64,000 nt of DNA from IMG/VR virus record IMGVR_UViG_3300021472_000001, positions 1-64,000 of that record. One strand, 5' to 3'. Below the pieces are notes generated by a model. It did not search any database. It was not told the origin of the DNA and worked only from the letters and a program-made list of their open reading frames with translations. Source of the DNA: a virus. The position numbers and the translations under genes were made by a program. Shown here piece by piece: positions 33,475-41,842 of this stretch; the first letter of the stretch is position 1; each line of letters starts with the position of its first letter.

Positions 33475-33512
33475 GCTTCCGTCCCGTTAAGAGGCGAAAG
33501 CTATATGGGAAA
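33468..33512 (-). promoter_or_regulatory. Repeated mRNA leader with conserved hairpin, copy 1
   Basis: On the minus strand CCCATATAGC is followed by a stem whose arms are 33496-33501 and 33475-33480, then GCGTGGAGGAAA with the ribosome site. Copy 2 at 33798-33841 keeps the layout. In the stem, base pairs differ between copies but pairing is kept, suggesting a selected RNA structure next to the ribosome site. Confidence 0.5.
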
Positions 33513-33531
33513 AAATATTAATGTTCAGTGT

Positions 33532-33777
33532 TTATTCTTTGACAATCTTCCATCCGGTCTCTAATAGTTCCATCAGCGAATATGAGGTATAAGGATCTTC
33601 ATTGTTATCAACTGTAAATCCAACGTGATATCCCCAGTGTAAATATGCTCCGAACTTCAGTGTGCCTTTGTATTTGATTTGCCCACTGCCATCTTGAGCC
33701 ACTAAGACATCTCCTATGTGATATTCTTGGGAATCTATCCTTACTCCATCCTTAACAAGTTCCACTTCCAAGTTCAT
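33532..33777 (-). CDS. NGVRI-family small protein, copy 2
   Basis: 81 residues. ELVKDGVRIDSQEYHIGDVLVA, a strand GTLKFGAY, YHVGFTVD and the C-terminal LMELLETGWKIVKE follow the pattern of the 25,837-26,106 gene. Start ATG 33777 or GTG 33780, both beside GGAGG. The second copy of the repeated leader lies upstream. Function unknown. Confidence 0.65.
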   Translation of the reverse strand: MNLEVELVKDGVRIDSQEYHIGDVLVAQDGSGQIKYKGTLKFGAYLHWGYHVGFTVDNNEDPYTSYSLMELLETGWKIVKE

Positions 33778-33797
33778 CACCTCCTAACTTATCTTTT

Positions 33798-33841
33798 CCT
33801 CCACGCCTACGTCCTTAATATGGGCGATAGGCTATATGGGG
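33798..33841 (-). promoter_or_regulatory. Repeated mRNA leader with conserved hairpin, copy 2
   Basis: Same layout as copy 1: CCCATATAGC, stem arms 33827-33832 and 33805-33810, then GCGTGGAGGAAA. Here the gene has a further GGAGG site nearer its start, so the leader is not simply a ribosome site. Confidence 0.5.
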
Positions 33842-33866
33842 AAGAAATACAAAAACAAAGGGAGTT

Positions 33867-34004
33867 TTAAAAAAACTCTTCGCAATTTTCTATCCTCATT
33901 CGTTTCCTCTGATAAGTTATGTAGATATCGGTGAAATGCGGTAAAAATATCATGCCGTTTTCGTGAGGCATTATCGAATTTCCCTGTTGTTTCTTCATCT
34001 CCAT
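33867..34004 (-). CDS. Small hypothetical protein, followed by a T-rich hairpin
   Basis: 45 residues from ATG 34004 (or 43 from 33998). GGAAGTG site. Content PHENGMIFLPHF, then a basic stretch. The stop lies in a hairpin (GAGTTTT ... AAAACTC) followed by T-rich sequence at about 33850-33880, terminator-like on the minus strand. Confidence 0.45.
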   Translation of the reverse strand: MEMKKQQGNSIMPHENGMIFLPHFTDIYITYQRKRMRIENCEEFF

Positions 34005-34014
34005 CACTTCCTAA

Positions 34015-34280
34015 CTACTCTATGACTTTTATGATTTTCCATTTCTTCTCGTCTGCCATATTTACGAAATCTATTAGCGTAAAAATTCCGTTCCATTGTC
34101 CACTGAGAAACCAAGATGTTCGATATCGTAACATCCCTCTCCGTCTAAATATATTTTGAATTGCACTCGACCCATGAATCGGAGTTTTTCGTTCTCATCT
34201 CTCGCTTCAATGATTTCTCCAATTTTAAACGTTTGTCCATCAATCTCAACACCATTCTCTATCAATCTAATTTTCCTCAT
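34015..34280 (-). pseudogene. NGVRI-family small protein, copy 3, frame-disrupted
   Basis: The frame from 34280 (LIENGVEIDGQTFKIGEI, LGFSVDNGTEF) stops at 34074, but the -1 frame continues TLIDFVNMADEKKWKIIKVIE to 34015, matching TLIDFLDEARLNGWKVIKV of copy 1. One added base in the run at 34081-34085 (T5 on the coding strand) gives an 88-residue protein. Error, mutation or slippage. Confidence 0.6.
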
Positions 34281-34365
34281 TTTCTCTCATCACCTTTTGA
34301 TGTGTTTCAACCAATGCCAACCCCAAACAGGAGTTGTAGCGTGCCTATTCTGTATTCACAAAGGT

Positions 34366-34569
34366 TTATTCCTTATGACCTATTTTGTTAAGTTCTCCCC
34401 GAATCTTCTCTATCAGCCTTGATTCATCAAAGATTTCAACTCGTAATACTGGTTGACAATTATACTTTCTTTGGTGCGTCTTACACACATGCAATCTACA
34501 CGGGAATTCGTCGTAATACTCCCACCAGCATCCACACTTCCACTCTAACCACTTTTCTATATCTTTCAT
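34366..34569 (-). CDS. Cys-rich small protein
   Basis: 67 residues with Cys at 12, 14, 24, 29 and 38 plus His residues and several Trp/Tyr, probably zinc-binding. Charged helical C-terminus. It is the last gene before the 430 bp non-coding stretch to element G. Confidence 0.5.
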   Translation of the reverse strand: MKDIEKWLEWKCGCWWEYYDEFPCRLHVCKTHQRKYNCQPVLRVEIFDESRLIEKIRGELNKIGHKE

Positions 34570-34756
34570 CCTTCTGAAGATTTATGGTGTCTTATCCTTA
34601 TTATATATTCTTATTAATTCAAATATTTTTGAACTTCTCTTTCTCGTCATATCCTGTGTATTCCCCCCTTCGCCTCCTTCCCTTTATAATATAATAAGAT
34701 TTAATCTATCTCGATTTATTTATCGCTTGTGGTGGGAGGATGCTAAAAGCCGTCCG

Positions 34757-34882
34757 TTGTTCAATCTATCAATCTAAGCCTTCTCTTTGGGTTTTTCGCT
34801 TGTTCCGTCAATCTAAGAGAGTTTTTGAGAAGCTTCAATCTAAACATCAATCTAATAGGAATATAAGAGCACCAATCTAAAG
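34757..34882. repeat. TCAATCTAA direct repeats
   Basis: TCAATCTA(A) or a one-base variant at about 34761, 34769, 34808, 34835, 34847 and 34872. The later gaps (39, 27, 12, 25) are close to multiples of 13. No gene is supported between 34,570 and 34,999: the left part is AT-rich, then come these repeats, then a TGG/TTG tract. Iteron-like, possibly an origin or regulator-binding region. Confidence 0.5.
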
Positions 34883-34924
34883 TTATTTCAGAATCTCTTA
34901 TCTTTCCTAATCTACGATATAGCA

Positions 34925-34972
34925 TATAAGACCTGTGTTGTTGTTGTGGTGGTGGTTGTGGTGGTGGTAGTG
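34925..34972. repeat. TGG/TTG low-complexity tract
   Basis: Tandem TTG, TGG and TAG triplets on the plus strand (ACC/ACA on the minus strand). The minus-strand frames would give poly-Thr or a Pro/Gln-rich peptide; neither has a ribosome site, so I treat it as non-coding. It lies between the TCAATCTAA repeats and element G. Confidence 0.5.
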
Positions 34973-34999
34973 GTCTGGAGGTATTGAGTATTTCCCATG

Positions 35000-35110
35000 A
35001 TTTGCATATTTGGTTCACATTGAAATTTAAAGTTAAGCATGAAGGTTAATATAGGTTTAATGGTAAAATTTGCATATAACCCAAATACGGTGTGTTTAAG
35101 GCAAAATTTT
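35000..35110. repeat. Intergenic inverted-repeat promoter-like element, copy G
   Basis: The most diverged copy: left ATTTGCATATTTGG, right AAAATTTGCATA, then CCAAATACGGTGTG and GCAAAATTTT. The core contains CCTATATTAACC on the minus strand. It faces the non-coding repeat region rather than an obvious gene. Confidence 0.55.
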
Positions 35111-35139
35111 AAAACCATCCTCCACCCAATAGGCGGAGG
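35102..35139 (-). terminator. Hairpin terminator of the 36.5-35.2 kb operon
   Basis: Stem arms 35119-35126 and 35132-35139 (CCTCCxCC with GGxGGAGG, one mismatch), followed on the minus strand by TTTTAAAATTTT. It lies 25 bp past the stop of the 35,164-35,346 gene and next to element G. Intrinsic-type terminators are less typical in Archaea, but T-rich ends are used. Confidence 0.5.
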
Positions 35140-35163
35140 CTAAGGAGTTGTTGATTGCAAAAA

Positions 35164-35346
35164 TTAAGAAAGGAGGGTTAATTTGCATTCCCTCCTATCC
35201 CTTGTAATTAAACCGTCTTGTTTTATGAGGGACATCTCACACTTTGGGATAAATCGGAGATATCCCAATTCTCCGTCTTTGTAGCGGATATATAGGCTCC
35301 CGGTTTCGGGAGATTTCGCGTTTGGTTTAACAACCAGTTTGCTCAT
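35164..35346 (-). CDS. Small hypothetical protein
   Basis: 60 residues, basic and strand-rich (MSKLVVKPNAK, GSLYIRYKDGELGYLRFI). GGAGATG site; ATGA overlap with the upstream 42-residue gene. Possibly nucleic-acid-binding. Confidence 0.55.
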   Translation of the reverse strand: MSKLVVKPNAKSPETGSLYIRYKDGELGYLRFIPKCEMSLIKQDGLITRDRRECKLTLLS

Positions 35347-35471
35347 CTTTGCATCTCCTTTGCTATTCTCTCTTCCAATATGTATATTCTCTTGATATCT
35401 CCGTGTTTTATAGCGTCCCTGCGTGCGTGTCTTAGAATTCTTAGATTCCTCTTAAATGTTATCTCTTCCAT
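35343..35471 (-). CDS. Small basic helical protein
   Basis: 42 residues, rich in Arg (RNLRILRHARRDAIKHGD). GGTGATAAC site. Part of the operon headed by the winged-helix gene. Likely nucleic-acid-binding, otherwise unknown. Confidence 0.5.
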   Translation of the reverse strand: MEEITFKRNLRILRHARRDAIKHGDIKRIYILEERIAKEMQR

Positions 35472-35492
35472 TGTTATCACCGAAAAAATAAA

Positions 35493-36455
35493 TTAAGGGA
35501 GGTAATACCTCCCCTGCTCGTCTTGTGATATGATTCCCTCGCTTAACATGCTTCTTATTCTCGGATTTACCGATTGCTGGCTCCAGCTATAATCTTCACC
35601 CATTTCTGCTTCCTTGATTCCCTTGATTATCTCTACTTCTCTAAACTTCTCCCCTCTGTGCATCTGAAGGAATTTCAAGATAATTCCCTTCTTTCCTTCG
35701 GGGACTCTCCGTCTTCCCTGTCCTCTGTTCGGAGAGGGTAATCTTCCCTCTCCGGTAATCGACACTCTTAACCATCTTTCCAGCTCAGGATATTCTTTAA
35801 GATTCTCCTCTATGAACTCGTGAACGCTCTCTTTTATCCTCTCGAAAGCTTCCTTCGCTTTTTGTAACGCTTCTTTCCTCTTATGGTATTTCTTTTGTAA
35901 CTCTTCCATCCTCTTAACCCTCTTCGTATCCTTCTTAAAAGCACTCCTTTGCACTGCTATCCTCCCGAACTTTGCGACTTCCTCCTTTTTCCTTATGAGG
36001 TCTGCGATAAGGGACCTGATTCCTTGTATCTCCTCCTCGTTCATAAAGGAGAGCATATCTTCGCTTATGTATCCTTGCATCTCCTTTGGGAGTATCTCCT
36101 TGTTATGCTCTACTACCTGCTTACCCGATATCTCTATCTCAGGTATCAATGTGTTACTATCTCCTCTCTTCTCTATCCGCATTACTCGCCCTCTTATCAT
36201 CTCCGGGTGTTTACTCATCACCCGGTTGAGGGATTCCTCCGCGTTTCTCTTGCTGGAGAAGATAAATATCTTACCCTCCTTTTTAAGGGAGAGCCAGTTA
36301 TCTTCTCCCTCTACTCCCTGCGATACCTGCACTACATATCTTTCTCTCTTCTCTTCCGTTACCTCTTCCTTCTTTGCTTGGCTTTCCTCCTTTTGTGGTA
36401 AGGAATCGCCACTCTCCTTACCCGCTTCCTTTTGTGGTGTGGTGTTTTTTGCCAT
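35493..36455 (-). CDS. Winged-helix DNA-binding protein next to the phased array
   Basis: About 320 residues (start 36455, MAKNTTPQ; 36470 possible). Low-complexity charged N-terminus (1-45), an alpha/beta segment (45-130), a long basic coiled-coil region (150-235), and a C-terminal winged-helix domain (about 255-320: KKGIILKFLQMHRGEKFREVEIIKGI, then a wing ending GRYYLP). First gene left of the divergence zone, so it is well placed to bind the 32-bp array as initiator, partition or packaging protein. The function is inference from domain and place. Confidence 0.65.
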   Translation of the reverse strand: MAKNTTPQKEAGKESGDSLPQKEESQAKKEEVTEEKRERYVVQVSQGVEGEDNWLSLKKEGKIFIFSSKRNAEESLNRVMSKHPEMIRGRVMRIEKRGDSNTLIPEIEISGKQVVEHNKEILPKEMQGYISEDMLSFMNEEEIQGIRSLIADLIRKKEEVAKFGRIAVQRSAFKKDTKRVKRMEELQKKYHKRKEALQKAKEAFERIKESVHEFIEENLKEYPELERWLRVSITGEGRLPSPNRGQGRRRVPEGKKGIILKFLQMHRGEKFREVEIIKGIKEAEMGEDYSWSQQSVNPRIRSMLSEGIISQDEQGRYYLP

Positions 36456-36909
36456 CTCACACATCACCAATTAACCCTATATTTTAACCTATTTAAATAC
36501 CTTTGCTTCATAACTAAATAGATTTCAATTGCATAAAGAATTCCACCCAATAAATCCCCACATTTGTGCATTTTCTTATTTGGTGATAAGGCGATCGAGG
36601 GATAAACACACCTATTCTTATCGCTCACGAGGGAAGGTCATAAGCATTAACACCAAACCCGTGTGAATTCATACCAAATTCGTATCACCAATTCATATCG
36701 CCCTCATCCCTTATGTCGCCTGTGTTATCTCTTTGCGAAAATTTATGTTTTGGCATAATCTCTCATAAGAACTACCATTAATTGTGTTATACGATAAGAA
36801 TATCCCTGTCATCCCTCATATCATAAGGATGGTCCTCTCTTTCTTATCTCTTGCATATATTTATCCGATATGTTGTTACTCTTTATGCGTATCACGCTCA
36901 CCTCTTGGA

Positions 36910-37545
36910 GTATTACACCATGTTACCTTCTGCCTCTTATGTGTTATCATATAAACCTGCCTCTTTGTGTTATCTTGTGTTATCTTCTTGCCCATTTGTG
37001 TTATCATAAAATTCCCTAAATTCGTGTTACATCATGTTATGCATCTTTACCTGAGTATTACACATTATGCTATTGCCATTCCCTTTGTGTTACACCTTAT
37101 GCTTCCTTCATAAAAGAATGCTACATGTTATGCTCATTACCCTCTTAAGGTATCATCTATTACGCTTCAATACCACATGGAATATCACATCATGCTACAT
37201 TTGCCTCCTTTAGTGTTACATATTGCATCATGCTTCACAAGGAATTCTTACCTGTTATGCCTTCTCCTCTTTTTAAGATATCACACATTATGTTCATCAT
37301 CTCCTATCATGTTACCCTTTATATCATTTTCTTCCTATTGTGTTACTTGCTATACCATCCTCATTCTCATCGTGTTACACATTATGCCATAACCACCTCC
37401 TCCCGTGTTACCTCTTATGCGCCACACCCCTCTAAAATATCACAATGTGTTATGTTCTATCTCCATAAGTGTTACCCTGTGTTACATCCCTCCACAAAAG
37501 TGTTATCATAAATTTTATAAGAAAAGTGTTATCCCGTGTTACAAA
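36910..37545. repeat. Phased array of about 20 degenerate 32-bp repeats
   Basis: Units begin near 37024, 37055, 37087, 37120, 37150, 37182, 37213, 37245, 37277, 37309, 37340, 37372, 37405, 37437, 37469 and 37500, spaced 30-33 bp. Each starts with a GTGTTAC-like box, usually followed by ACnTTATGC, then a variable pyrimidine-rich spacer. Less regular units run left to 36910, and scattered boxes to about 36690. 32 bp is close to three helical turns, so all boxes face the same side. No gene is supported from 36,480 to 37,982. Candidate origin, partition or packaging site. Confidence 0.75.
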
Positions 37546-37547
37546 CC

Positions 37548-37982
37548 GGGAAAAATTTGTTATTCATGAAAACTTGGCATTAGCACACACCCACAGGGGG
37601 AGGGGAGGGTATCCCCGCTATATGTGTATCAAGTCGGGCGAAACATCGGACGACAACGCGGAACTCCCACGAGAAGGCTCGAATAAAATGCTCCGGGCAA
37701 GTTTCTCAGATCGGGACTGAACGCTCACTCCGTTCGGGCATCCTCTGCAGAGATTGAGCAGAACTCCTCTTAAAATCCTCCGTTTTCGAGACACTCTTTC
37801 ACATTTACTGTAATCGCCTTATCGGAACAGAGCCTTCTCCTACCTTCATTTTGCCCTTCCTCCATTTTAAAAGTATATCGCTTTTGTTCCTCCATATGTA
37901 TAGATAGAGGAAGTAAAATTACTAATTAATATTAGGACTAAAGTCCTTTAGTTATAAGCTAAGATCGATAGGAAGAATAAAA
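37548..37982. other. GC-richer non-coding stretch before the late operon
   Basis: By eye richer in G+C than its surroundings to about 37,780. Contains a G-run tract (GGGGGAGGGGAGGG near 37,594) and a hairpin (GAACG ... CGTTC near 37,719-37,735). Near its right end is the palindrome AGGACTAAAGTCCT (about 37,936-37,950) after TTAATATTAG, a possible late promoter. No supported reading frame. Could hold an untranslated RNA. Confidence 0.4.
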
Positions 37983-38642
37983 GTGCAAGCAATAGAATAC
38001 GAGACCCAAAAGAATACTTCTTTATTTGTAGGTGTGATATTCTCACCCTCATTCCCCTATTGGCATATTGAAGCATGTCAGGCATTCCTAAATGCGAGGA
38101 AGCCTCAATTATGGATGCTTGATATCCAACGTTCTCATGGTATAGCAAGTGCACGAAATAATATAGTCCTTTCGTTTCTTAAAACGAACTATTCCCATCT
38201 CATGCTCCTCGACTCTGACGTCATTGTAGAGGAGGACACCATAGCTCGAATGCTTCAATTAGATGAGGACGTGGTGATTGCACATGTGCCACAAAAGCCT
38301 AACGGAGGTGTTCCGTGTGTTGAGCATTCCGAGCTTCCGTATGAAAGGGGCGCCCCAATTACTAAAGAAGATGATACCCGACCAGTAAAGCGTTTCATGC
38401 TTTGCTCGTTGGGATGTGTCCTCATAAAGAGGCATGTCTTTGAGAAGATGGAATTCCCATACTTCAGATACGCCTCTCAAGAATTCGATACTCTTCCTGA
38501 TTGGTATAGAGTTTCTGAGGACTACTACTTCTTTGTGCAACTCGAGGAATTAGGCATCAAGCCTGTATTCCTTCCAACTGCAAAAGCTAAGCATATCATT
38601 AGTGCTGCATTAGAACCGAGCAAAGGACTGGTGAGCGTATGA
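37983..38642 (+). CDS. GT-A type glycosyltransferase
   Basis: 219 residues from GTG at 37983 with AGGAAG upstream. Family-2-like features: GIASARNN near 53-60 and the metal-binding DSDV near 77-80. Soluble, no membrane segment. First gene of the late operon, overlapping the next glycosyltransferase by 4 bp. Likely glycosylates virion proteins or alters host surface glycans. Confidence 0.78.
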   Translation: MQAIEYETQKNTSLFVGVIFSPSFPYWHIEACQAFLNARKPQLWMLDIQRSHGIASARNNIVLSFLKTNYSHLMLLDSDVIVEEDTIARMLQLDEDVVIAHVPQKPNGGVPCVEHSELPYERGAPITKEDDTRPVKRFMLCSLGCVLIKRHVFEKMEFPYFRYASQEFDTLPDWYRVSEDYYFFVQLEELGIKPVFLPTAKAKHIISAALEPSKGLVSV

Positions 38643-39772
38643 AAATAGGAGTCATCACTTCGGTATTCCTTCCGCTCATAGACAATGCCTATAAATACTA
38701 TGGCGGGATGGAAATCAGAACCCTCTCCCTAATAGAATACCTGAGTGCGAAGGGACATGAGGTGCACGTCTTTGCAACTAACGATTCCTCATTGAACATG
38801 AAGAATGTAATGCTTCATACAGGACACTTTCCGATTTGGGATGGTAAACGCTCGTCCTACGAAATGGAGAAAGATATAATTCAGAGTAACTTGGATGTCC
38901 TGAAGAGTTGTGATGCAGTCCTTGAGGATAATCACTTCCATTATTACAATTACCTCGCATCGAAAGAGGACTTTAAGCAAAATGTAGTGATGTCTTGGGA
39001 CTTCTATCCTAACAACCTTAATGCACTCCCTCCGAAACCGAGAAACGTTGTGTGTGTCTCTAAGTATCTCCGCAATGCAATACGAGATAAGTTTGCTTCG
39101 GAAGGTCATAAAATTTACTATGCCTACTCGGGATTGAACCTGGATTACTACAAACCGTTCAATTATCACTCCTCCTTTGACGGACCAATTTTATTCCTAA
39201 GTAGATTTTCTAATATCAAAGGAGGACATATCTTCCTTCAGTTGGCTAAAGACTTCCCTCACGAAGACTTCCTTCTTCTTGGCGATGTTCTTTTCACAAA
39301 CGAGCCTGCTTATGTATGGAAACTCAAACAAAAAGCTGATGAAATGAGGAATGTGCAAGTGATATTCAATGCCTCTTGGGATGAAAAGATTAAAGCTCTT
39401 CAGACCTGTAAGCTCTTAGTTCATCCATGTATAACTCCTGAGCCATTGGGACTGAATTGTCTTGAGGCTCAGTTCTTTGGGAAATACGTTGTTGGCTATG
39501 GTATGGGTGGTCTTTTAGAAACTGTTAAAGACAATAAAACAGGAGGACTTGTCTTTCCGAGCAATGACGCAGTAGCAAATTATGTTCAGTTGCGAGAAAA
39601 ACTAAAAGCATTCCTATCGAGAGAACCAAATCCAGAAGCTTGCATGAGGAATGTTGTAATGAATTTCAACTTTAAGCAACTATCAGCTCCCGTATATGAA
39701 GCAATATTAGAAGGAGCTGACGAAGGAACGATTCATAAATTAGAGCGGAAACAAAATTCCAAAACGATATGA
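38639..39772 (+). CDS. GT-B type glycosyltransferase (family 4-like)
   Basis: 377 residues. N-terminal acceptor domain begins MKIGVITSVFLP with a GGME loop near 24; C-terminal donor-binding domain has PEPLGLNCLEA (near 277-287), GYGMGGLLETV and DNKTGGLVF. The EPLGLNCLEA stretch is the nucleotide-sugar E-x7-E motif. Couples with the previous gene. Confidence 0.82.
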   Translation: MKIGVITSVFLPLIDNAYKYYGGMEIRTLSLIEYLSAKGHEVHVFATNDSSLNMKNVMLHTGHFPIWDGKRSSYEMEKDIIQSNLDVLKSCDAVLEDNHFHYYNYLASKEDFKQNVVMSWDFYPNNLNALPPKPRNVVCVSKYLRNAIRDKFASEGHKIYYAYSGLNLDYYKPFNYHSSFDGPILFLSRFSNIKGGHIFLQLAKDFPHEDFLLLGDVLFTNEPAYVWKLKQKADEMRNVQVIFNASWDEKIKALQTCKLLVHPCITPEPLGLNCLEAQFFGKYVVGYGMGGLLETVKDNKTGGLVFPSNDAVANYVQLREKLKAFLSREPNPEACMRNVVMNFNFKQLSAPVYEAILEGADEGTIHKLERKQNSKTI

Positions 39773-40266
39773 AAGAGAAACACAAAGTTCAGATATTGAT
39801 TGACAGAGCTACTAAAAGCAGATTAATAGAAGCAAAGAATGCGCTTCGTAAGACTTGGGACGATTTCTTTCTCTACTTGTTAGAATTCTATATTGCTCAT
39901 TCTGATGAGGACGATAGAGAATTAGAAAAGGCTGAGGCTATTCGGTATTGTTTGACTGATGCAGATACATCCACTCTCGCATATCACAGAGAGCAACTCA
40001 CTAAGATTCTCACTGATTTAGAAAGAACTGTTGCACAAACTGAAGACCCAAAAGATAAAGCTGTGATAGCAGAGAAGATTGCCAGAATAAATACGTCTCT
40101 TAAAGACATTGCTGAAACTGATGCAGGAAGCAGGCTTCTTGAGGAAATAGGACGATTAAAGAAGAACCGTTTAAAAATATTAAAGAATATAGCACCAACT
40201 AAAACTGTGAAAGTTCATGAAGATAAAGAAAAGGTATCGAAAGCTGAGGACGAGAGGGGACATTAA
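39769..40266 (+). CDS. Possible small terminase subunit
   Basis: 165 residues. Short N-terminal unit (KVQILIDRATKSRLIEAKNALRK) that could be a ribbon-helix-helix or HTH, then a long coiled-coil helical region and a charged tail. It directly precedes and overlaps the large terminase gene, the usual place for TerS. No sequence family recognised, so the call rests on position and helical build. Confidence 0.5.
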   Translation: MKEKHKVQILIDRATKSRLIEAKNALRKTWDDFFLYLLEFYIAHSDEDDRELEKAEAIRYCLTDADTSTLAYHREQLTKILTDLERTVAQTEDPKDKAVIAEKIARINTSLKDIAETDAGSRLLEEIGRLKKNRLKILKNIAPTKTVKVHEDKEKVSKAEDERGH

Positions 40267-41842
40267 GATTGAGGTCATTTGCGATTATTGTGGCAAGAAA
40301 TTTGAGATACCAGAAAAGAATTACTTTGAGAAACTAAGAAAAGGCTCAAGATATTTCTTTTGTTGCTCAAAGTGCCTATCCCGAGCTCGTGCAGAAAACC
40401 TCTTCTCGAAGAACCCTCCTACGAATATTCCTGACGAACTCAAGAAGCCAAAAGAAATAGAGGTTTCACTCTTACCAGAGGATATGCGCGGGCGTTGTTA
40501 CTACTGTGCAAGGAAAATACCTAAATCGAAAATATTCTGTGAAAAACACGCAACTGAAGAGCATCTTGCAATATTTGAAGCGACTCAAGAGCTTCCTCTT
40601 CACCCACGAGGTTGGTGGTCATACGAGATTATTAAGGACTGGCTCGGAGGCGAGAAGAAAATACTTCTTCGTGGACCAGCTGGAATGGGAAAGTCAATTC
40701 TCGAAGATATTATTGCCTACATGAACCTTACATTGTTTGACAATTCCTTCACTCTTATAGGTTCTATTTCAATGCCCATTGCGGTGCAACACATAGATAG
40801 AATACGACAGTGGGTTAATAACTCTCCCTTTCGCTCTCTTATAGTTTATGACAGTAAAGAGCAAATTAAGCTCAAGACAGGTTCACGAGTATTAGCAATA
40901 GCACAAAACGAAAAGACACGTGGTGGTTATCATCCAGATCTTGTTTTGTTAGATGAGCTCGCTCGTATACGACCTTCTGCTTATTACGGATTATTTTATC
41001 AGATGGGGAAATCGAAAGGTGCAACTGAAATAGGTGTCTCAACCCCATTTGGAGCCTCGGGCGTCTTTATGTCACTATGGTATTCAGGAACAGCAAGAAC
41101 TCACTCAGTAAAGCTCGAAGACTGTTGGTTTATCACTTCTCAAATGATAGAAGACGCAAAGAAAGCTATGTCTCCCTCATATTTTGACCAAGTGTTCAAA
41201 GCTGAATTCGTTGCAAACTCCAATAGGGTCATACCAGATGAGCAACTCCTAAATGCAATTACCGATAGCAGGTCGAGCTCGAAAAAAGACCTCATTATGG
41301 GATTAGACTTCGGACGAAAAAGAGACCATACTGCACTGGTTATACTTGACCAGCGAGGTAATGTGATATACACAGAAATACTTCCACTTAATATTAGTTG
41401 GAGAGAACAATACAGCATAATTCGTGATAGGGTGAGAAAGTTTGACCCGATTACGATATATGCAGACCAAACAGCAATAGGAGACCCGATATTAGAGGAG
41501 TTGTCAGACCTTCCTATCGAGCCTGTATTAATGTCTAATGACAGACTAAAGAAAAAGGTTATTGATAATTTAGTTTTAAGTTTTGCTTATAACTCTATAC
41601 GTATTCCTAAAGACGAGCAAGAGTTGATAGACCAACTCAGTGCTTTTGTTTATTTGGATGATAAGATGATGAAGTGTGGTCCCGAAGGTGGAGCACATGA
41701 TGACCTCGTAGATGCACTCGCTCTTGCTTCTTTAGGACTTGAACGACATGTGGAATATGAAGAACATACGGATATTTGGGGAGCGGTTGGTGGAGAAAAG
41801 CCGCTCGATACAGAAGAAAGTCCGTGGCGTATTGTGTGGTAG
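40217..41842 (+). CDS. terL: Large terminase subunit
   Basis: 541 residues. N-terminal zinc regions (CDYC ... CCSKC; CYYC ... CEKH, residues 22-111) are unusual for TerL. ATPase: Walker A GPAGMGKS (153-160), Walker B LVLLDELA (near 240). RNase H-like nuclease: GLDFGRKRDHT (near 360), YADQTAIGD (near 415), and the final AHDDLVDALALA (near 495). It packages DNA into proheads. The start inside the preceding gene is uncertain, as no clear ribosome site is seen. Confidence 0.9.
   Translation: MKIKKRYRKLRTRGDIKIEVICDYCGKKFEIPEKNYFEKLRKGSRYFFCCSKCLSRARAENLFSKNPPTNIPDELKKPKEIEVSLLPEDMRGRCYYCARKIPKSKIFCEKHATEEHLAIFEATQELPLHPRGWWSYEIIKDWLGGEKKILLRGPAGMGKSILEDIIAYMNLTLFDNSFTLIGSISMPIAVQHIDRIRQWVNNSPFRSLIVYDSKEQIKLKTGSRVLAIAQNEKTRGGYHPDLVLLDELARIRPSAYYGLFYQMGKSKGATEIGVSTPFGASGVFMSLWYSGTARTHSVKLEDCWFITSQMIEDAKKAMSPSYFDQVFKAEFVANSNRVIPDEQLLNAITDSRSSSKKDLIMGLDFGRKRDHTALVILDQRGNVIYTEILPLNISWREQYSIIRDRVRKFDPITIYADQTAIGDPILEELSDLPIEPVLMSNDRLKKKVIDNLVLSFAYNSIRIPKDEQELIDQLSAFVYLDDKMMKCGPEGGAHDDLVDALALASLGLERHVEYEEHTDIWGAVGGEKPLDTEESPWRIVW

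Noticed and set aside
34761-35018. Minus-strand frames over the TGG tract (Pro/Gln-rich 85 aa, or a poly-Thr peptide).
   Set aside because: No ribosome site, low complexity only, and the frame runs through the TCAATCTAA repeats and element G. Treated as non-coding.
36910-37545. The repeat-spacer look of the array suggested a CRISPR array.
   Set aside because: The repeated boxes vary in sequence between units, the spacers are pyrimidine-rich low complexity, and there are no cas genes. The constant feature is the 32-bp period.
37177-37720. Plus-strand open frames of 70-93 codons across the array and GC-richer stretch.
   Set aside because: Their sequences repeat in step with the array, lack ribosome sites and look like translated non-coding DNA.
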